From Phycisphaerales bacterium (GTDB lineage: Bacteria > Planctomycetota > Phycisphaerae > Phycisphaerales > UBA1924): a stretch of DNA of 64,000 nucleotides. The stretch covers positions 17,620 to 81,619 of the forward strand of contig JADJMV010000018.1 of the NCBI GenBank assembly GCA_016709445.1. The letters run 5' to 3'. Below are positions 18,215 to 27,090 of this stretch, piece by piece. Under the pieces are notes generated by a model, which had not been told where the DNA came from, searched no databases, and saw nothing but the letters and a program-made list of their open reading frames with translations. The first letter of the stretch is position 1, and every line of letters begins with the position of its first letter. Made by a program: the position numbers and the translations under genes.

Positions 18215-19222
18215 ATGGAGCAGCGCACTCTCGGCGCGAGCGGGCTTGAGGTCTCGTCGATCGGTCTCGGTTGCATGGGTATGAGCCATGCCTACGGACC
18301 TCCGAAGGACAAGCCGGAGATGATCTCGCTGCTGCGGGCGGCCGTGGAACGCGGCGTCACATTCTTCGATACCGCCGAGGTCTACGGCCCCTACGCCAAC
18401 GAAGCGCTTGTCGGCGAGGCGCTCGAGCCCTTCAAGGGTTCCGTCGTCGTGGCCACCAAGTTTGGCTTCGATCTCGCCCCGAATCCCGACGCCCGCGCCC
18501 TCTCGGCCGAGCCCCGCCTCGACAGCCGGCCCGAGCACATCCGCGAGGCGGTCGACGGTTCGCTGCAGCGACTGCGCGTGGACGCCATCGACCTGCTCTA
18601 CCAGCACCGCGTGGACCCCGTGGTCCCGATCGAGGATGTCGCGGGCGCGGTGGCGGAGTTGATCCGGCGTGGCAAGGTCCGCCACTTCGGGCTCTCCGAG
18701 GCGGCGCCGGCGACCATCCGACGAGCCCACGCCGTGCAGCCCGTCGCGGCCCTGCAGAGCGAGTACTCGCTCTGGACGCGAGGGCCAGAGTCCGAGCTGT
18801 TGCAGACGCTGGAAGAATTGGGCATCGGCCTCGTCCCCTACAGCCCGCTCGGACGGGGATTCCTGACCGGCGCCATGGACGAGCACACCGACATCCAGGC
18901 CGACGACTTCCGCCACTCGCTCCCACGCTTTACGCCCGAGGCGCGGAAGGCCAACAGGGCCCTCGTCGATCTGATCGCCGCCATCGCGGCGCGGAACCGG
19001 GCCACGCCGGCACAGATCGCGATCGCCTGGCTGCTCGCCCAACGCCCCTGGATCGTGCCGATCCCGGGCACCACCAAGCTCGAACGCCTCGACGAGAACC
19101 TCGGCGCCGCCACGATCAAACTCCCCCCGGCCGACCTGGTGGACCTGAACGCGGCGGCCACGGCGATCCGGGTGCAGGGGGCGAGGTATCCCGATCGGCT
19201 GGAGCGGATCACCGGACGTTGA
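18215..19222 (+). CDS. Aldo/keto reductase
   Basis: 335-aa NADP-dependent oxidoreductase of the AKR13/YakC-like group. LGASGLEVSSIGLGCMGMS opens the TIM barrel. The catalytic tetrad lies in FFDTAEVYGPYANE (Asp, Tyr), VVATKFGF (Lys) and LLYQHRVDP (His). NADP contacts are VPYSPLGRGFLTG and PIPGTTKLERLDENLGA. The ATG at 18215 follows AGAGGAG about 8 bases upstream, so the 11-residue extension was rejected. It probably reduces aldehydes or quinones; no specific substrate is visible. Confidence 0.92.
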   Translation: MEQRTLGASGLEVSSIGLGCMGMSHAYGPPKDKPEMISLLRAAVERGVTFFDTAEVYGPYANEALVGEALEPFKGSVVVATKFGFDLAPNPDARALSAEPRLDSRPEHIREAVDGSLQRLRVDAIDLLYQHRVDPVVPIEDVAGAVAELIRRGKVRHFGLSEAAPATIRRAHAVQPVAALQSEYSLWTRGPESELLQTLEELGIGLVPYSPLGRGFLTGAMDEHTDIQADDFRHSLPRFTPEARKANRALVDLIAAIAARNRATPAQIAIAWLLAQRPWIVPIPGTTKLERLDENLGAATIKLPPADLVDLNAAATAIRVQGARYPDRLERITGR

Positions 19223-19249
19223 CCACCCCCGGGGGATGGGCGCCGGGCG

Positions 19250-19263
19250 TCCAAGATCTTGGA
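19250..19263. promoter_or_regulatory. 14-bp perfect palindrome upstream of the sigma-factor operon
   Basis: TCCAAGATCTTGGA is self-complementary over 14 bases and lies 88 bp upstream of the first gene of the exported-protein/ECF-sigma operon, in an otherwise unstructured gap after the aldo/keto reductase. It could be an operator for a dimeric regulator. No regulator gene sits next to it, and chance is possible. Confidence 0.3.
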
Positions 19264-19350
19264 GTGAGGCGCGATACAGACGATCGCCCGCGGTGTCTTG
19301 GTCTTCGGGGCCTGCTGAGGCCCGATCCTGCCGACCTGAGGGAGCCAAAC

Positions 19351-20496
19351 GTGCCGACCTTGACCCATCCCATCCGACGTTTCGCCGCCGCGCTGTGCGT
19401 GCTCGCCGGCCAGGCCGCGGCCCAGACCGCGGCCCAGACCGCGGCCCAGCCTGGGGCCCAGACCGCGTCCCAGACCGCCCGCCCGCAACCAAGCCTCGAT
19501 TTCACGGCCCAGGAGTCGGCCGCCTTTCTGACCTCTCTCGCCCCGACGAACGCGGCGCTGCTCTACTACCAGATCTTCATGCAGAAGGACCAGGAGCTGA
19601 TCGAGAGCTACGTCTACTTCGACGACGACCCGGACAACGACGCCGGGGTCAAGCTGCCGCGCGAGGATGCAGAAAGGCTCTACGCGGCTTCCCAGGACTA
19701 TTTCGGGCGGCTCCAGCACGCCTCGCAGCTTCCCGAGTGCGACTTCGGCGTGCAGTACGAGAATGGTTGGGAGGCGTTGCTCCCGCACCTCGGCGATATG
19801 CGGAACAGCACGCGGGTCCTCGCGGCCGATGCATGGCGGCACGTCCAGGCGAAGGAGGGCGACCTCGCGGTCGATCGCGTCGAGACCATGTACAGCATGA
19901 GCCGGCAGGTGACCGAGGACCGCATCCTCATCTGCTCGCTCGTCGGCGTGGCGATGGCCTCCAAAGCCCACACCGCCACACGGATGCTCATCGATTCCGG
20001 CACGCTGACCGGGCAGGGTCGGGACCGGCTGATCGCGGCGCTCGAGCGCTTCGGCGAGGAGGATCCCTTCCACACCCGGCAGTGCGTGACGATGGAGGCC
20101 GCGATCTCGATCGGCTGGCTCGCGAAGAAGTTCCCCGAGGGCCACGCCGGATCGCTGCTCGAGTATGGCGCAGACCCGGATCCGGCCCTGGCGGCCCGCC
20201 TCGCCGCGATGGACGGGCCCACGCTGATCCGCGACGCCGAGCGGATGCGTGACTACTACAAGCGGGGCTTGGCCGTCTGGGACGACGCCGACGCCCCTCA
20301 GAAGCTCGACGCCCTGGCCACGGCGGTCCAGGCGGGCGGCTTCGGCGACGTGGCGAGGGTGTTTGGGGCCTCGCTCGGTCAGGTCCGCAAGTCCAGCACC
20401 CGCGCCGAGACCGAACTCGCCGACACGCTCGAGGCCCTCCGCGCGTACAAGCCCCCCGAGCCGGCGAAGGCAACCGACGCCAACTCCCGGCGGTAG
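19351..20496 (+). CDS. Exported protein of unknown function, first gene of ECF-sigma operon
   Basis: 381-aa protein not recognised by family. GTG start at 19351 after GAGGGAG. The signal peptide (RRFAAALCVLAGQAAA) is followed by a low-complexity linker AQTAAQTAAQPGAQTASQTA built from imperfect 12-base repeats. The rest is alpha-helical and acidic, with ALLYYQIFMQKDQELIESYVYFDDDPDND, an internal helical run through VTEDRILICSLVGVAMASKA, and a Lys/Glu-rich end. No catalytic motif is seen. The ECF sigma gene begins 8 bases after its stop, so this protein is probably made from the sigma operon and may be a periplasmic sensor or simply a regulated product. Confidence 0.6.
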   Translation: MPTLTHPIRRFAAALCVLAGQAAAQTAAQTAAQPGAQTASQTARPQPSLDFTAQESAAFLTSLAPTNAALLYYQIFMQKDQELIESYVYFDDDPDNDAGVKLPREDAERLYAASQDYFGRLQHASQLPECDFGVQYENGWEALLPHLGDMRNSTRVLAADAWRHVQAKEGDLAVDRVETMYSMSRQVTEDRILICSLVGVAMASKAHTATRMLIDSGTLTGQGRDRLIAALERFGEEDPFHTRQCVTMEAAISIGWLAKKFPEGHAGSLLEYGADPDPALAARLAAMDGPTLIRDAERMRDYYKRGLAVWDDADAPQKLDALATAVQAGGFGDVARVFGASLGQVRKSSTRAETELADTLEALRAYKPPEPAKATDANSRR

Positions 20497-20504
20497 AGAC
20501 ACCC

Positions 20505-21083
20505 ATGCCCGCGGACGATCGCACCCTGCTCCGCAAGACCCACGGCGGTCACGAGCCATCCGCCCGCGAGCTGTGGCAACGCCACGCCGGGTGGATGCTC
20601 GCGTATGCCGGCTCGCTGCTCCCCCGCGGGAGCGGGGCCGAAGATGTCGTGCAGAACGCGTTCTGCCGCCTCCTCGAACTCGACCGGCGCACGGTCCGCC
20701 AGGTGCGGGAAGTTCGGCCGTGGCTGGCCCAACTGGTCCGTCGACTCGCCCTCAACCAACTCCGCTCCGCCCGTCGGGCCGGCGAGCGCGATCGCCGTGC
20801 CCTGCCCCCCAGCCCGATCCTGACCGGCCCTCATGCGCACCCCGAACTGGGCGCCGCCCTCACGGCGCTGCCCCGGCGGCTCAGGGAGGTGGTCCATCTT
20901 CGCCACGTCGCCGGGCTGACCACGGACCAGACGGCCCTCGCGCTCGGGATCCCCCGCGGCACCGTCGCCAGCCGCCACCATGCCGCCATGGAGTCGCTCC
21001 GAGCCTTGCTCGAGCCCGCTCAATCTGGGACAATCACGACGGGAATCCCAACGGGAGGGTCGGTGCATGCCCACGCCGTCTGA
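20505..21083 (+). CDS. ECF-type RNA polymerase sigma factor
   Basis: 192-aa sigma-70 family factor with only regions 2 and 4. Region 2 is LWQRHAGWMLAYAGSLLPRGSGAEDVVQNAFCRLLEL...VRPWLAQLVRRLALNQLRS. Region 4 is LTALPRRLREVVHLRHVAGLTTDQTALALGIPRGTVASRHHAAMESLRALL, with the helix-turn-helix near the end. It lies third-tightest in a run of four genes: 8 bases after an exported protein and overlapping the next membrane protein by 17 bases. The overlap suggests the next protein is its anti-sigma partner. Planctomycete-style ECF factor of unknown regulon. Confidence 0.88.
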   Translation: MPADDRTLLRKTHGGHEPSARELWQRHAGWMLAYAGSLLPRGSGAEDVVQNAFCRLLELDRRTVRQVREVRPWLAQLVRRLALNQLRSARRAGERDRRALPPSPILTGPHAHPELGAALTALPRRLREVVHLRHVAGLTTDQTALALGIPRGTVASRHHAAMESLRALLEPAQSGTITTGIPTGGSVHAHAV

Positions 21084-21471
21084 CCACGAACTCACCCAAG
21101 GTCTGTCCCGGGCGACCCCTGCCGGAGGCCCCCCCCCGGTCTTCCTTGCCCGAGTCCGCGCCCGCCGCCGAGCCGTCCGGACCCGCCGCGTCCTGGGTGT
21201 CGCGGGGATTGCCGCCTGCGGCCTCGTGATTGCCGCGATCTCCCGTGTGCCGAGTTCGAGCCGGCCCGGCCCGCTCCCGATCGTGAGTCACGACCCCTCC
21301 ACGGAGCCCGCGGCGGGCGCCTCCCATCGCGACGCCAGCCTGGCGAGCATGCGTCGCGCCTGGAACGAGGACGGATCGCAGTGGCTGGCTTCGCTCGGTG
21401 CCTCGCCGAGCGAGACGCAGCCGCCGCTTCGGCTGAGCGATAGCCGCCGACTGCTCGCCGGCGACCTCTGA
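21067..21471 (+). CDS. Small single-pass membrane protein, probable anti-sigma partner
   Basis: 134-aa protein overlapping the ECF sigma gene by 17 bases. It has a short hydrophilic N-terminus, an Arg-rich segment (FLARVRARRRAVRTRR), one transmembrane helix (VLGVAGIAACGLVIAAI, about residues 39-55) and a ~75-residue outer domain. That layout, an N-terminal cytosolic part, one helix and an outer part, fits a membrane-bound anti-sigma factor. No ZAS zinc motif is present and the cytosolic part is short, so the role is inferred from position. Confidence 0.5.
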   Translation: MPTPSDHELTQGLSRATPAGGPPPVFLARVRARRRAVRTRRVLGVAGIAACGLVIAAISRVPSSSRPGPLPIVSHDPSTEPAAGASHRDASLASMRRAWNEDGSQWLASLGASPSETQPPLRLSDSRRLLAGDL

Positions 21472-21513
21472 TCCCCATCAAGGCGGGTCTGCCCGGATGC
21501 CGATATCGGGTGG

Positions 21514-24432
21514 GTGAAGCCCAATCGGTCAACCCGGTGGTGCTGCGCGCTCGCGGGCGCTCTGATGGCCGGCGCTGGATTCGCCCAGGCCCCCGATCCC
21601 CCGACGCAGGCCGCCTCGCCGGCGGCATCTCCCCCCGTGGGCCCGATCCACGTACAGCCCGAGGAAGGCGAGGCCGGGCCGGAACCTATCCGGCCCAGGG
21701 CCGCGGCGCGGATCGTCCGTGCCTTCGACTTTGAGGAACAGCTCACCAACCCGCTCGACATCCCCAAGGGCTGGATCCGGGCGCAGCACGACGCGCTCGT
21801 GCCGCGGATCCGGCCGGACTACCCGATCTGGAACCGCGCCCGGCTCGATTACAAGGTGGCGGCGCACGGCGAGGGCTCGGTGCGGCTCCCCGTGCGTGGC
21901 GGCAACGCGAGCCTGCGCCTGGAGCCTGGCGTGGTCCCGATCTTCCCGCTCGGGCAGTACGAGATCACGGCCCTCGTCCGCACGACCAACCTCTCGGCGG
22001 CGCGTCCGCGTCTGGTGGTTCGGGCGCTGGACTCCCACAGCGAGCCGATCGAGGGAAGCGAGCGCGCCGCGATCCTGATGGATGCCAGCGAGGGCTGGCA
22101 CCCGCTCGGCGTCATCCTCCCGGGCCTCTTCGCCGACGCCGCGTTCCTCCAGATCGATTTGGAGGTCGTCCAGCCGGCCACCTTCGAGAAGCCGACGCTC
22201 GCGGAACATCAGGTCTGGGAGTCCGATTTCGACGGCATGGCCTGGTTCGATGATGTGACGGTCATGCAGATGCCCCAGCTGTCCATGCATGCGCAAAGCC
22301 CGCTGGGGATCGTCGCGCGTCCGCTCGCTCCGGAACTGACGGTCGAGATCCGCGACCTCGCGGCCGAGGACATGACCGCGACGATCCGCCTCTACGATGC
22401 AAAGCGGCATCTGGTGGACGCGACGAGCCGGACCATCAACGTCGGTCGCTCGAAGTGGACATGGGCGCCCGCGGTGGACCAGCTCGGCTGGTACCGTGCC
22501 GTCGTCAACATCGTCTCGGGCGGGCGGGTCATCGCGTCGAGCGTGTGCGACCTGGCGTGGGTCGATGCGGCCGATCACGCCGGACCTCAGTACGGGACCG
22601 GGCCGGCCTTCTCCGGGCTGTCCACCTCGGCCAAGGGGGCCGCGTGGCGCCCCTTCATGGTCGAACTCACCCGCCTCCCCCCCGGCTCGCCCGCGCAGCT
22701 CGCCAGCGCCGCCGACGCTCTCCGTATCGACGCGATCTCGCTGCCCGTGTGGGAGGCGCCCCTGCAAGCCGAAACGCTCCGGCCCCGGGTTGAGGCGATC
22801 CGTCAAGACCTCGCGGCCCTCCGAGCCGAGTGGATCGACGGCGAACTCGCCCTCGCCGTGCTGCCCGAATCGCTGGTCGCGTCGACGGGTGCGAGGCCGG
22901 ACCAGGTCGTCCCCATGCTCGCCACCGACGAGGTGAACTGGGGCCCCTTCCTCCTGGAAGCTCTCGACAAGCTCGGAGATACCAACTCTCGGTGGATGCT
23001 CGGCGTCAGTGGTTCGACCGCGCTCGAGGGCATCGGCCCGATCGACGCGCCGCTGGCGTCGGCCCGGAAGGCGCTCGGCAAGTTTGTTCCCGGGGTCGAG
23101 ATCGGGATCGGCTGGCGCGCCGACATGGATCCGGCCGCCGGACTCACCTCCCGCGCGGACCGAGTCATGGTCGAGCTTCCGAGCTGGATGGGGGGCGCAC
23201 CGCTCGAGGCGGTCCTGCTGCCCTGGCAGGACGGCCACGGGCCCGTCCCGACGTTTGTGCTCGAGCCGCTCCCGCTCGATCAGTTCACCGAGCGTGCCGC
23301 GGCTGCGGATCTGGCGCGGCGCACGGTCGAGCTCTGGCGCACCGCCACCGCCGACGGGAGGCGGGATTTCCGGGTGGGGATCCGAGATCCCTGGACGCTC
23401 GAGGAGGGAGAGGAAGTCCGCGCACAGCCCTCTCCGGCCTCCGGAGTGTGGAGGGCGCTGTCCGACCGCCTTGCCGGCCGGGTGTTTGCAGCGGACTGGC
23501 GCATCGGCAAGGGCATGCGGTGCATGCTGTTCGTGCCCGATGAGGCGCACCCCGAGCGCGGCGGCATGCTGGCGGCCTGGAACGAGACCGCCCCCTCCGA
23601 CCGCGCGGAGTTCATCGCGACGCTCGCGGACGGCCCCGTGCGCGTCGCGGACATCTTTGGCAACGAGCGGCTGCTCGAGGCAACCAGCTCGGAGGATGGA
23701 GCGCGTCGAGAGCACCGGGTCGCCCTCTCGGAGGAGCCGATCTTCATCGAGGACATCGACACTTCGCTCGTCGAGTTCCTGGCCTCTGTCCAGCTTGATC
23801 CTCCCCTCATCCAATCGCTCTCGGGCGAGCACGAGCACAACATCCTCCTGCGCAATCCGTGGGGAACGCCCGTCAATGGGCGCGTCATCGTGACCGAGCC
23901 CGGCGGGTTCGTCAGCGGATCGCAGGCGCGCGACCGGACGTGGCAGATCTCTCCACGATCTATGGACTTCGACATCCCCTCGGGTGACTCCGAGAGCCTG
24001 CCGATCCTGCTCTCATTCTCCAGGTCTATCGAGGCCGGGCAGAAGGACTTCGTGTTCGATATCCACGTCGTCGGCGAGCGAGACTATGGCTGGGTCCGCG
24101 CGAGGGCGTTCGCCGAACTCACCTGGAACGACGTCGCGATGGAGTTGAGCGTTCGTCCCGCGGCTGCCGGCCCGGACGCCGATCTCATCGTGGAAGCCAC
24201 CATTACCAATACCGGCGAACAGGTCCGATCCTTCGACGCCGTCGCATACGCATCGGGCATGTCCCGCGTGCGATCCAGCGTGGGTTCGCTCAAGCCGGGC
24301 GAGACGATCGTCCGCCGATTCCCGTTCGTGGACGCCTACGATGCCCTCGGCGGGGGGCGAGTGATGGTGTCGCTCAGCGAGCCCGATGGGCCCGGGCGTC
24401 TCACTCGCTCGGTTGAGATCCCCCGCAGGTAG
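21514..24432 (+). CDS. Large exported protein of unknown function
   Basis: 972-aa secreted protein starting at GTG 21514, with a signal peptide (CCALAGALMAGAGFAQA). No family recognised. It looks all-beta at both ends: an N-terminal part with carbohydrate-binding/Ig-like strands (LGQYEITALVRTTNLSAARP, VVQPATFEKP, WFDDVTVMQMPQ) and C-terminal Ig-like domains (LLRNPWGTPVNGRVIVTEPG, DADLIVEATITNTGEQV). The middle (about 380-760) has alternating strand/helix like a TIM-barrel glycosidase, including VWEAPLQAETLRPRVEAIRQ and DRVMVELPSWMGGAPLEAVLLP. It could be a polysaccharide-acting surface protein. It begins 42 bases after the anti-sigma-like gene, so it is the likely major product of the operon. 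Confidence 0.6.
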   Translation: MKPNRSTRWCCALAGALMAGAGFAQAPDPPTQAASPAASPPVGPIHVQPEEGEAGPEPIRPRAAARIVRAFDFEEQLTNPLDIPKGWIRAQHDALVPRIRPDYPIWNRARLDYKVAAHGEGSVRLPVRGGNASLRLEPGVVPIFPLGQYEITALVRTTNLSAARPRLVVRALDSHSEPIEGSERAAILMDASEGWHPLGVILPGLFADAAFLQIDLEVVQPATFEKPTLAEHQVWESDFDGMAWFDDVTVMQMPQLSMHAQSPLGIVARPLAPELTVEIRDLAAEDMTATIRLYDAKRHLVDATSRTINVGRSKWTWAPAVDQLGWYRAVVNIVSGGRVIASSVCDLAWVDAADHAGPQYGTGPAFSGLSTSAKGAAWRPFMVELTRLPPGSPAQLASAADALRIDAISLPVWEAPLQAETLRPRVEAIRQDLAALRAEWIDGELALAVLPESLVASTGARPDQVVPMLATDEVNWGPFLLEALDKLGDTNSRWMLGVSGSTALEGIGPIDAPLASARKALGKFVPGVEIGIGWRADMDPAAGLTSRADRVMVELPSWMGGAPLEAVLLPWQDGHGPVPTFVLEPLPLDQFTERAAAADLARRTVELWRTATADGRRDFRVGIRDPWTLEEGEEVRAQPSPASGVWRALSDRLAGRVFAADWRIGKGMRCMLFVPDEAHPERGGMLAAWNETAPSDRAEFIATLADGPVRVADIFGNERLLEATSSEDGARREHRVALSEEPIFIEDIDTSLVEFLASVQLDPPLIQSLSGEHEHNILLRNPWGTPVNGRVIVTEPGGFVSGSQARDRTWQISPRSMDFDIPSGDSESLPILLSFSRSIEAGQKDFVFDIHVVGERDYGWVRARAFAELTWNDVAMELSVRPAAAGPDADLIVEATITNTGEQVRSFDAVAYASGMSRVRSSVGSLKPGETIVRRFPFVDAYDALGGGRVMVSLSEPDGPGRLTRSVEIPRR

Positions 24433-24436
24433 CGGC

Positions 24437-24463
24437 CCACGGCCCCCCGGCCCGCGGCCGTGG
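24437..24463 (+). terminator. Possible hairpin terminator after the large exported protein
   Basis: CCACGGCC (24437-24444) pairs perfectly with GGCCGTGG (24456-24463) around an 11-base loop, 5 bases after the stop codon of the 972-aa protein. There is no T-run, so it is at best a factor-dependent end or an mRNA 3'-stabilising hairpin. Confidence 0.35.
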
Positions 24464-24518
24464 TCACCGTATCTCGCGTAGGCCCGCCCCGAGTCGGCGC
24501 AATGCGCTACGCTCGGGC

Positions 24519-25130
24519 ATGGACCTGCCGCTGAACGAAAGACGATTCGGGGACTTCCTCGAGCAGCTCTCCTCGAAGACGCCCACGCCCGGGGGCGGGG
24601 CCGTCGCCTCGGCTGTCGGCGCGCTCGGCGCCGCGCTGGCCAATATGGTCCTCGCCTATAGCGTCGGACGGAAAAACCTCGCGACGCACACCCCCAAGCT
24701 CGAGGATGCGGCCGCCCGGCTCCGGCGCGCCCGCACGCTCCTGCTCGAACTGGCCGCCGAGGACGAGCGCGTGTACGGGCTCGTCAACGAACTGTCCAGG
24801 CTCGAACAGGACCACCCCCGACGCGCCGACCTTCCGGAAGCCTGCGGGGCCGCGGCGCAGGTGCCGCTCACCTGTGTCGCCACCTGCCTCAATGTCCTGG
24901 GCATCCTCGACGAGCTGCCGCCGATCACGAACACGAACCTCCGGAGCGACCTGGCGATCGCCGCGGTCCTCGCCGAGGCGGCCGCGCGGAGCGCGGCCTG
25001 GAATGTCGAGGTCAACCTGCCCTTGATTGCGGACCCGGCGGTGCGGGAGGGGCTCCGCGAGCAATGCGCCTCCATGCTGGAGAACACCGTCGCCACCGCT
25101 CGGCGTGTCGAGCGTGCCTGCCGCGCATAG
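24519..25130 (+). CDS. Cyclodeaminase/cyclohydrolase family protein (FTCD-C/FchA-like)
   Basis: 203-aa all-helical folate enzyme of the family that includes the C-terminal domain of formiminotransferase-cyclodeaminase and clostridial FchA methenyl-THF cyclohydrolase. Diagnostic: FLEQLSSKTPTPGGGAVASAVGALGAALANMVLAYSVG at the N-terminus, then TCVATCLNVLG, RSDLAIAAVLAEAAARSAAWNVEVNLPLI. It converts 5,10-methenyl-THF to 10-formyl-THF, or deaminates 5-formimino-THF. No formiminotransferase gene is adjacent, so cyclohydrolase is the better guess. The phosphatase gene follows at 35 bp on the same strand. Confidence 0.87.
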   Translation: MDLPLNERRFGDFLEQLSSKTPTPGGGAVASAVGALGAALANMVLAYSVGRKNLATHTPKLEDAAARLRRARTLLLELAAEDERVYGLVNELSRLEQDHPRRADLPEACGAAAQVPLTCVATCLNVLGILDELPPITNTNLRSDLAIAAVLAEAAARSAAWNVEVNLPLIADPAVREGLREQCASMLENTVATARRVERACRA

Positions 25131-25165
25131 GCTCTCCCCGGCGCAACGCCGCAGGGAGACTCCGC

Positions 25166-26458
25166 TTGCCACGTCTCGAGATCGAGTGCACGCACGATCT
25201 GCGCATCCTGACGGAGATGCTCCGCGAGGTGAGCCTCGTCCGCGATCCCGTCACGCTGCTCAGCCAGTTCGGGCGCCACTTCTGGAAAGTGCGTCCTCTC
25301 GAGTTGATGATCTCGCTCTCGCAGCGAGGCCTGCCGGAAGGTCAGTACAAGATCACGCGTGAGATCAGGCCCTCGCTCGTCGACCCAGAGCACGAGCCCG
25401 CCAACCCCTGGCGGGACTGGGCCCGAATGCCCGCGCTCTCCGGCGGGTTCCTCGGCGAGGTGCTCTCGCGCCCCGAGCCCCAGGTGTGGCACAACCTGCG
25501 GTTGATGGCCGACCCGGTCGTCGGCGACCGCCTCGCCGATATCGGGAGTTGTCTGGCCAGCCCCATCTTCGACGACGGGAAGCCCCTCAACTGGAACCTC
25601 TATTTCCACCGCGACCCGGTCTTCTACACCCCGGACCATCTCGCCGATCACTTCCTCACCACCAACCTCGTCGGCACCGCCACGCGCAACCTCCTCGCGG
25701 TCAACCGGGCCGACGAGCTCAACCGCAAGCTGACCGCGCAGCTCGAAGCCGTCGCCCGCGTCCAGCAGGCGCTCCTCCCCACGAGCATCCCCGCCATCCC
25801 GGGCCTCAAGATCGTCACCAGCTACCTCACCAGCGACGAGGCCGGGGGCGACTACTACGACTTCTTCCCCATCCCCGGCGGCCGTTGGGGCATCCTCATC
25901 GCCGATGTCTCCGGCCATGGCGCCGCCGCGGCCACGGTCATGGCCATGCTCCATGCCATCCTGCACGGCTACGAGGGTCCGGAGTTTGCACCCGATGCGG
26001 TCATGAAGTACGCCAACCGCCGTCTGGCCGCCAGCCGCATCGAGTCCACGTTTGTCACGGCTTTCTTCGGCGTCTACGACCCCCTCACGGGGAGGCTGCA
26101 ATACGCCCGTGCCGGCCATAACCCGCCGCGACTGAAGAAAGGCGACACCGGTGAGGTGCTCGCGATCGACGGGGCGCCGGGCCTCCCGCTCGGCATCATC
26201 GACGAATACGATGGACTCAATGGCACCATCGTCCTCGGCCCGCTCGACACCCTCGTGCTCTATACCGACGGGATCACCGAGGCCTTCAGCCCCCAGCGAG
26301 AACAGTTCGGAGTCCAGGGGCTCGACGAGGCACTGCTCGGCTGCTCGGGAGATCCCGAGTGCGTCGTGGATTCCGTCCACAAGGCCCTCTTCCGGCACAC
26401 CGGGTCGCTCTCCCGCGATGACGACCAGACGATCGTCGCCATCCGGAGACTCACCTGA
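25166..26458 (+). CDS. SpoIIE/PP2C-type serine phosphatase with N-terminal sensory domain
   Basis: 430-aa cytosolic phosphatase. The N-terminal ~190 residues resemble a GAF-like sensor (LRILTEMLREVSLVRDPVTLLSQFG...ASPIFDDGKPLNWNLYFHRDP). The PP2C-like SpoIIE domain follows: LLPTSIPAIPGLKI, EAGGDYYDFFPI (metal Asp), ILIADVSGHGAAAATVMAM, YARAGHNPPRL, LVLYTDGITEAF and LSRDDDQTIVAIR. Such RsbU-like enzymes dephosphorylate anti-anti-sigma proteins in partner-switching cascades. The start is TTG at 25166, chosen for the GGGAGA 8 bases upstream. No anti-sigma or antagonist gene is adjacent. Confidence 0.87.
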   Translation: MPRLEIECTHDLRILTEMLREVSLVRDPVTLLSQFGRHFWKVRPLELMISLSQRGLPEGQYKITREIRPSLVDPEHEPANPWRDWARMPALSGGFLGEVLSRPEPQVWHNLRLMADPVVGDRLADIGSCLASPIFDDGKPLNWNLYFHRDPVFYTPDHLADHFLTTNLVGTATRNLLAVNRADELNRKLTAQLEAVARVQQALLPTSIPAIPGLKIVTSYLTSDEAGGDYYDFFPIPGGRWGILIADVSGHGAAAATVMAMLHAILHGYEGPEFAPDAVMKYANRRLAASRIESTFVTAFFGVYDPLTGRLQYARAGHNPPRLKKGDTGEVLAIDGAPGLPLGIIDEYDGLNGTIVLGPLDTLVLYTDGITEAFSPQREQFGVQGLDEALLGCSGDPECVVDSVHKALFRHTGSLSRDDDQTIVAIRRLT

Positions 26459-26558
26459 AGGCCCGTCGATCGCGCCCGGTGCGCCCGCTCGCCTCTGACT
26501 CGGGCCGGGTGACCCGCGCCGGACCAATCCGCCAGCTTCCCCGACCGGCAAGCCATCC

Positions 26559-27044
26559 ATGAATCCCAGCGGCGACAACCCAGGCCCAAACTCCGAATGG
26601 TTCGACCGCCCCGATCCCGATACGGGCGAGACCGGTCTCCGATTTGCCTGCACCATGTGCGGCCACTGCTGCTCGGGGCCGCCCGGCTTCGTCCTCTTCA
26701 CCGAAGCAGAGGGACGGGCCATCGCCGACGAACTCGGCATCTCCTACCAACGCTTCTACGACGAATACACCGAGGACACGCCCCGGGGCCGCTCGATCAA
26801 GGAACGCCCCGGCCCACGCGGCTTCGATTGTGTCCTGCTCGACCGCGAGCGTGTCCCGGGCAAGGCGGTGTGCGGCGTGTACAAGTCCCGTCCCGCTCAG
26901 TGCCGCTCGTGGCCCTTCTGGCGGGGGCTTCTGCTCTCCCGCGACACCTGGATCCGCGCCAAGAGTACCTGCCCCGGTCTCGATACCGGCCGGCTGCACA
27001 CACCGGTGGAGATCCGCATCATCCGAGATGGGCACGACGCGTAG
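26559..27044 (+). CDS. YkgJ-family cysteine-cluster protein
   Basis: 161-aa protein with the CxxCxxCC motif FACTMCGHCCSGPPG, followed by YEC-like cysteines in DCVLLD, AVCGVYKSRPAQCRSWPFW and KSTCPGL. This Cys pattern defines the YkgJ/UPF0153 family, thought to bind a zinc or iron-sulfur centre; the function is unknown. It is on the same strand as the phosphatase at 100 bp and convergent with the GH31 gene. Confidence 0.85.
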   Translation: MNPSGDNPGPNSEWFDRPDPDTGETGLRFACTMCGHCCSGPPGFVLFTEAEGRAIADELGISYQRFYDEYTEDTPRGRSIKERPGPRGFDCVLLDRERVPGKAVCGVYKSRPAQCRSWPFWRGLLLSRDTWIRAKSTCPGLDTGRLHTPVEIRIIRDGHDA

Positions 27045-27090
27045 CCGACGCCGAGAGCCCCCTGCGTCCACCCGGTTTCCTCACTCCCCA

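Noticed and set aside
21529..23838. A 769-codon open frame antisense to the large exported protein
   Set aside because: Composition-driven shadow: rich in Arg, Gly and Asp, no domain, no ribosome site, and opposite a gene with a proper signal peptide and GTG start.
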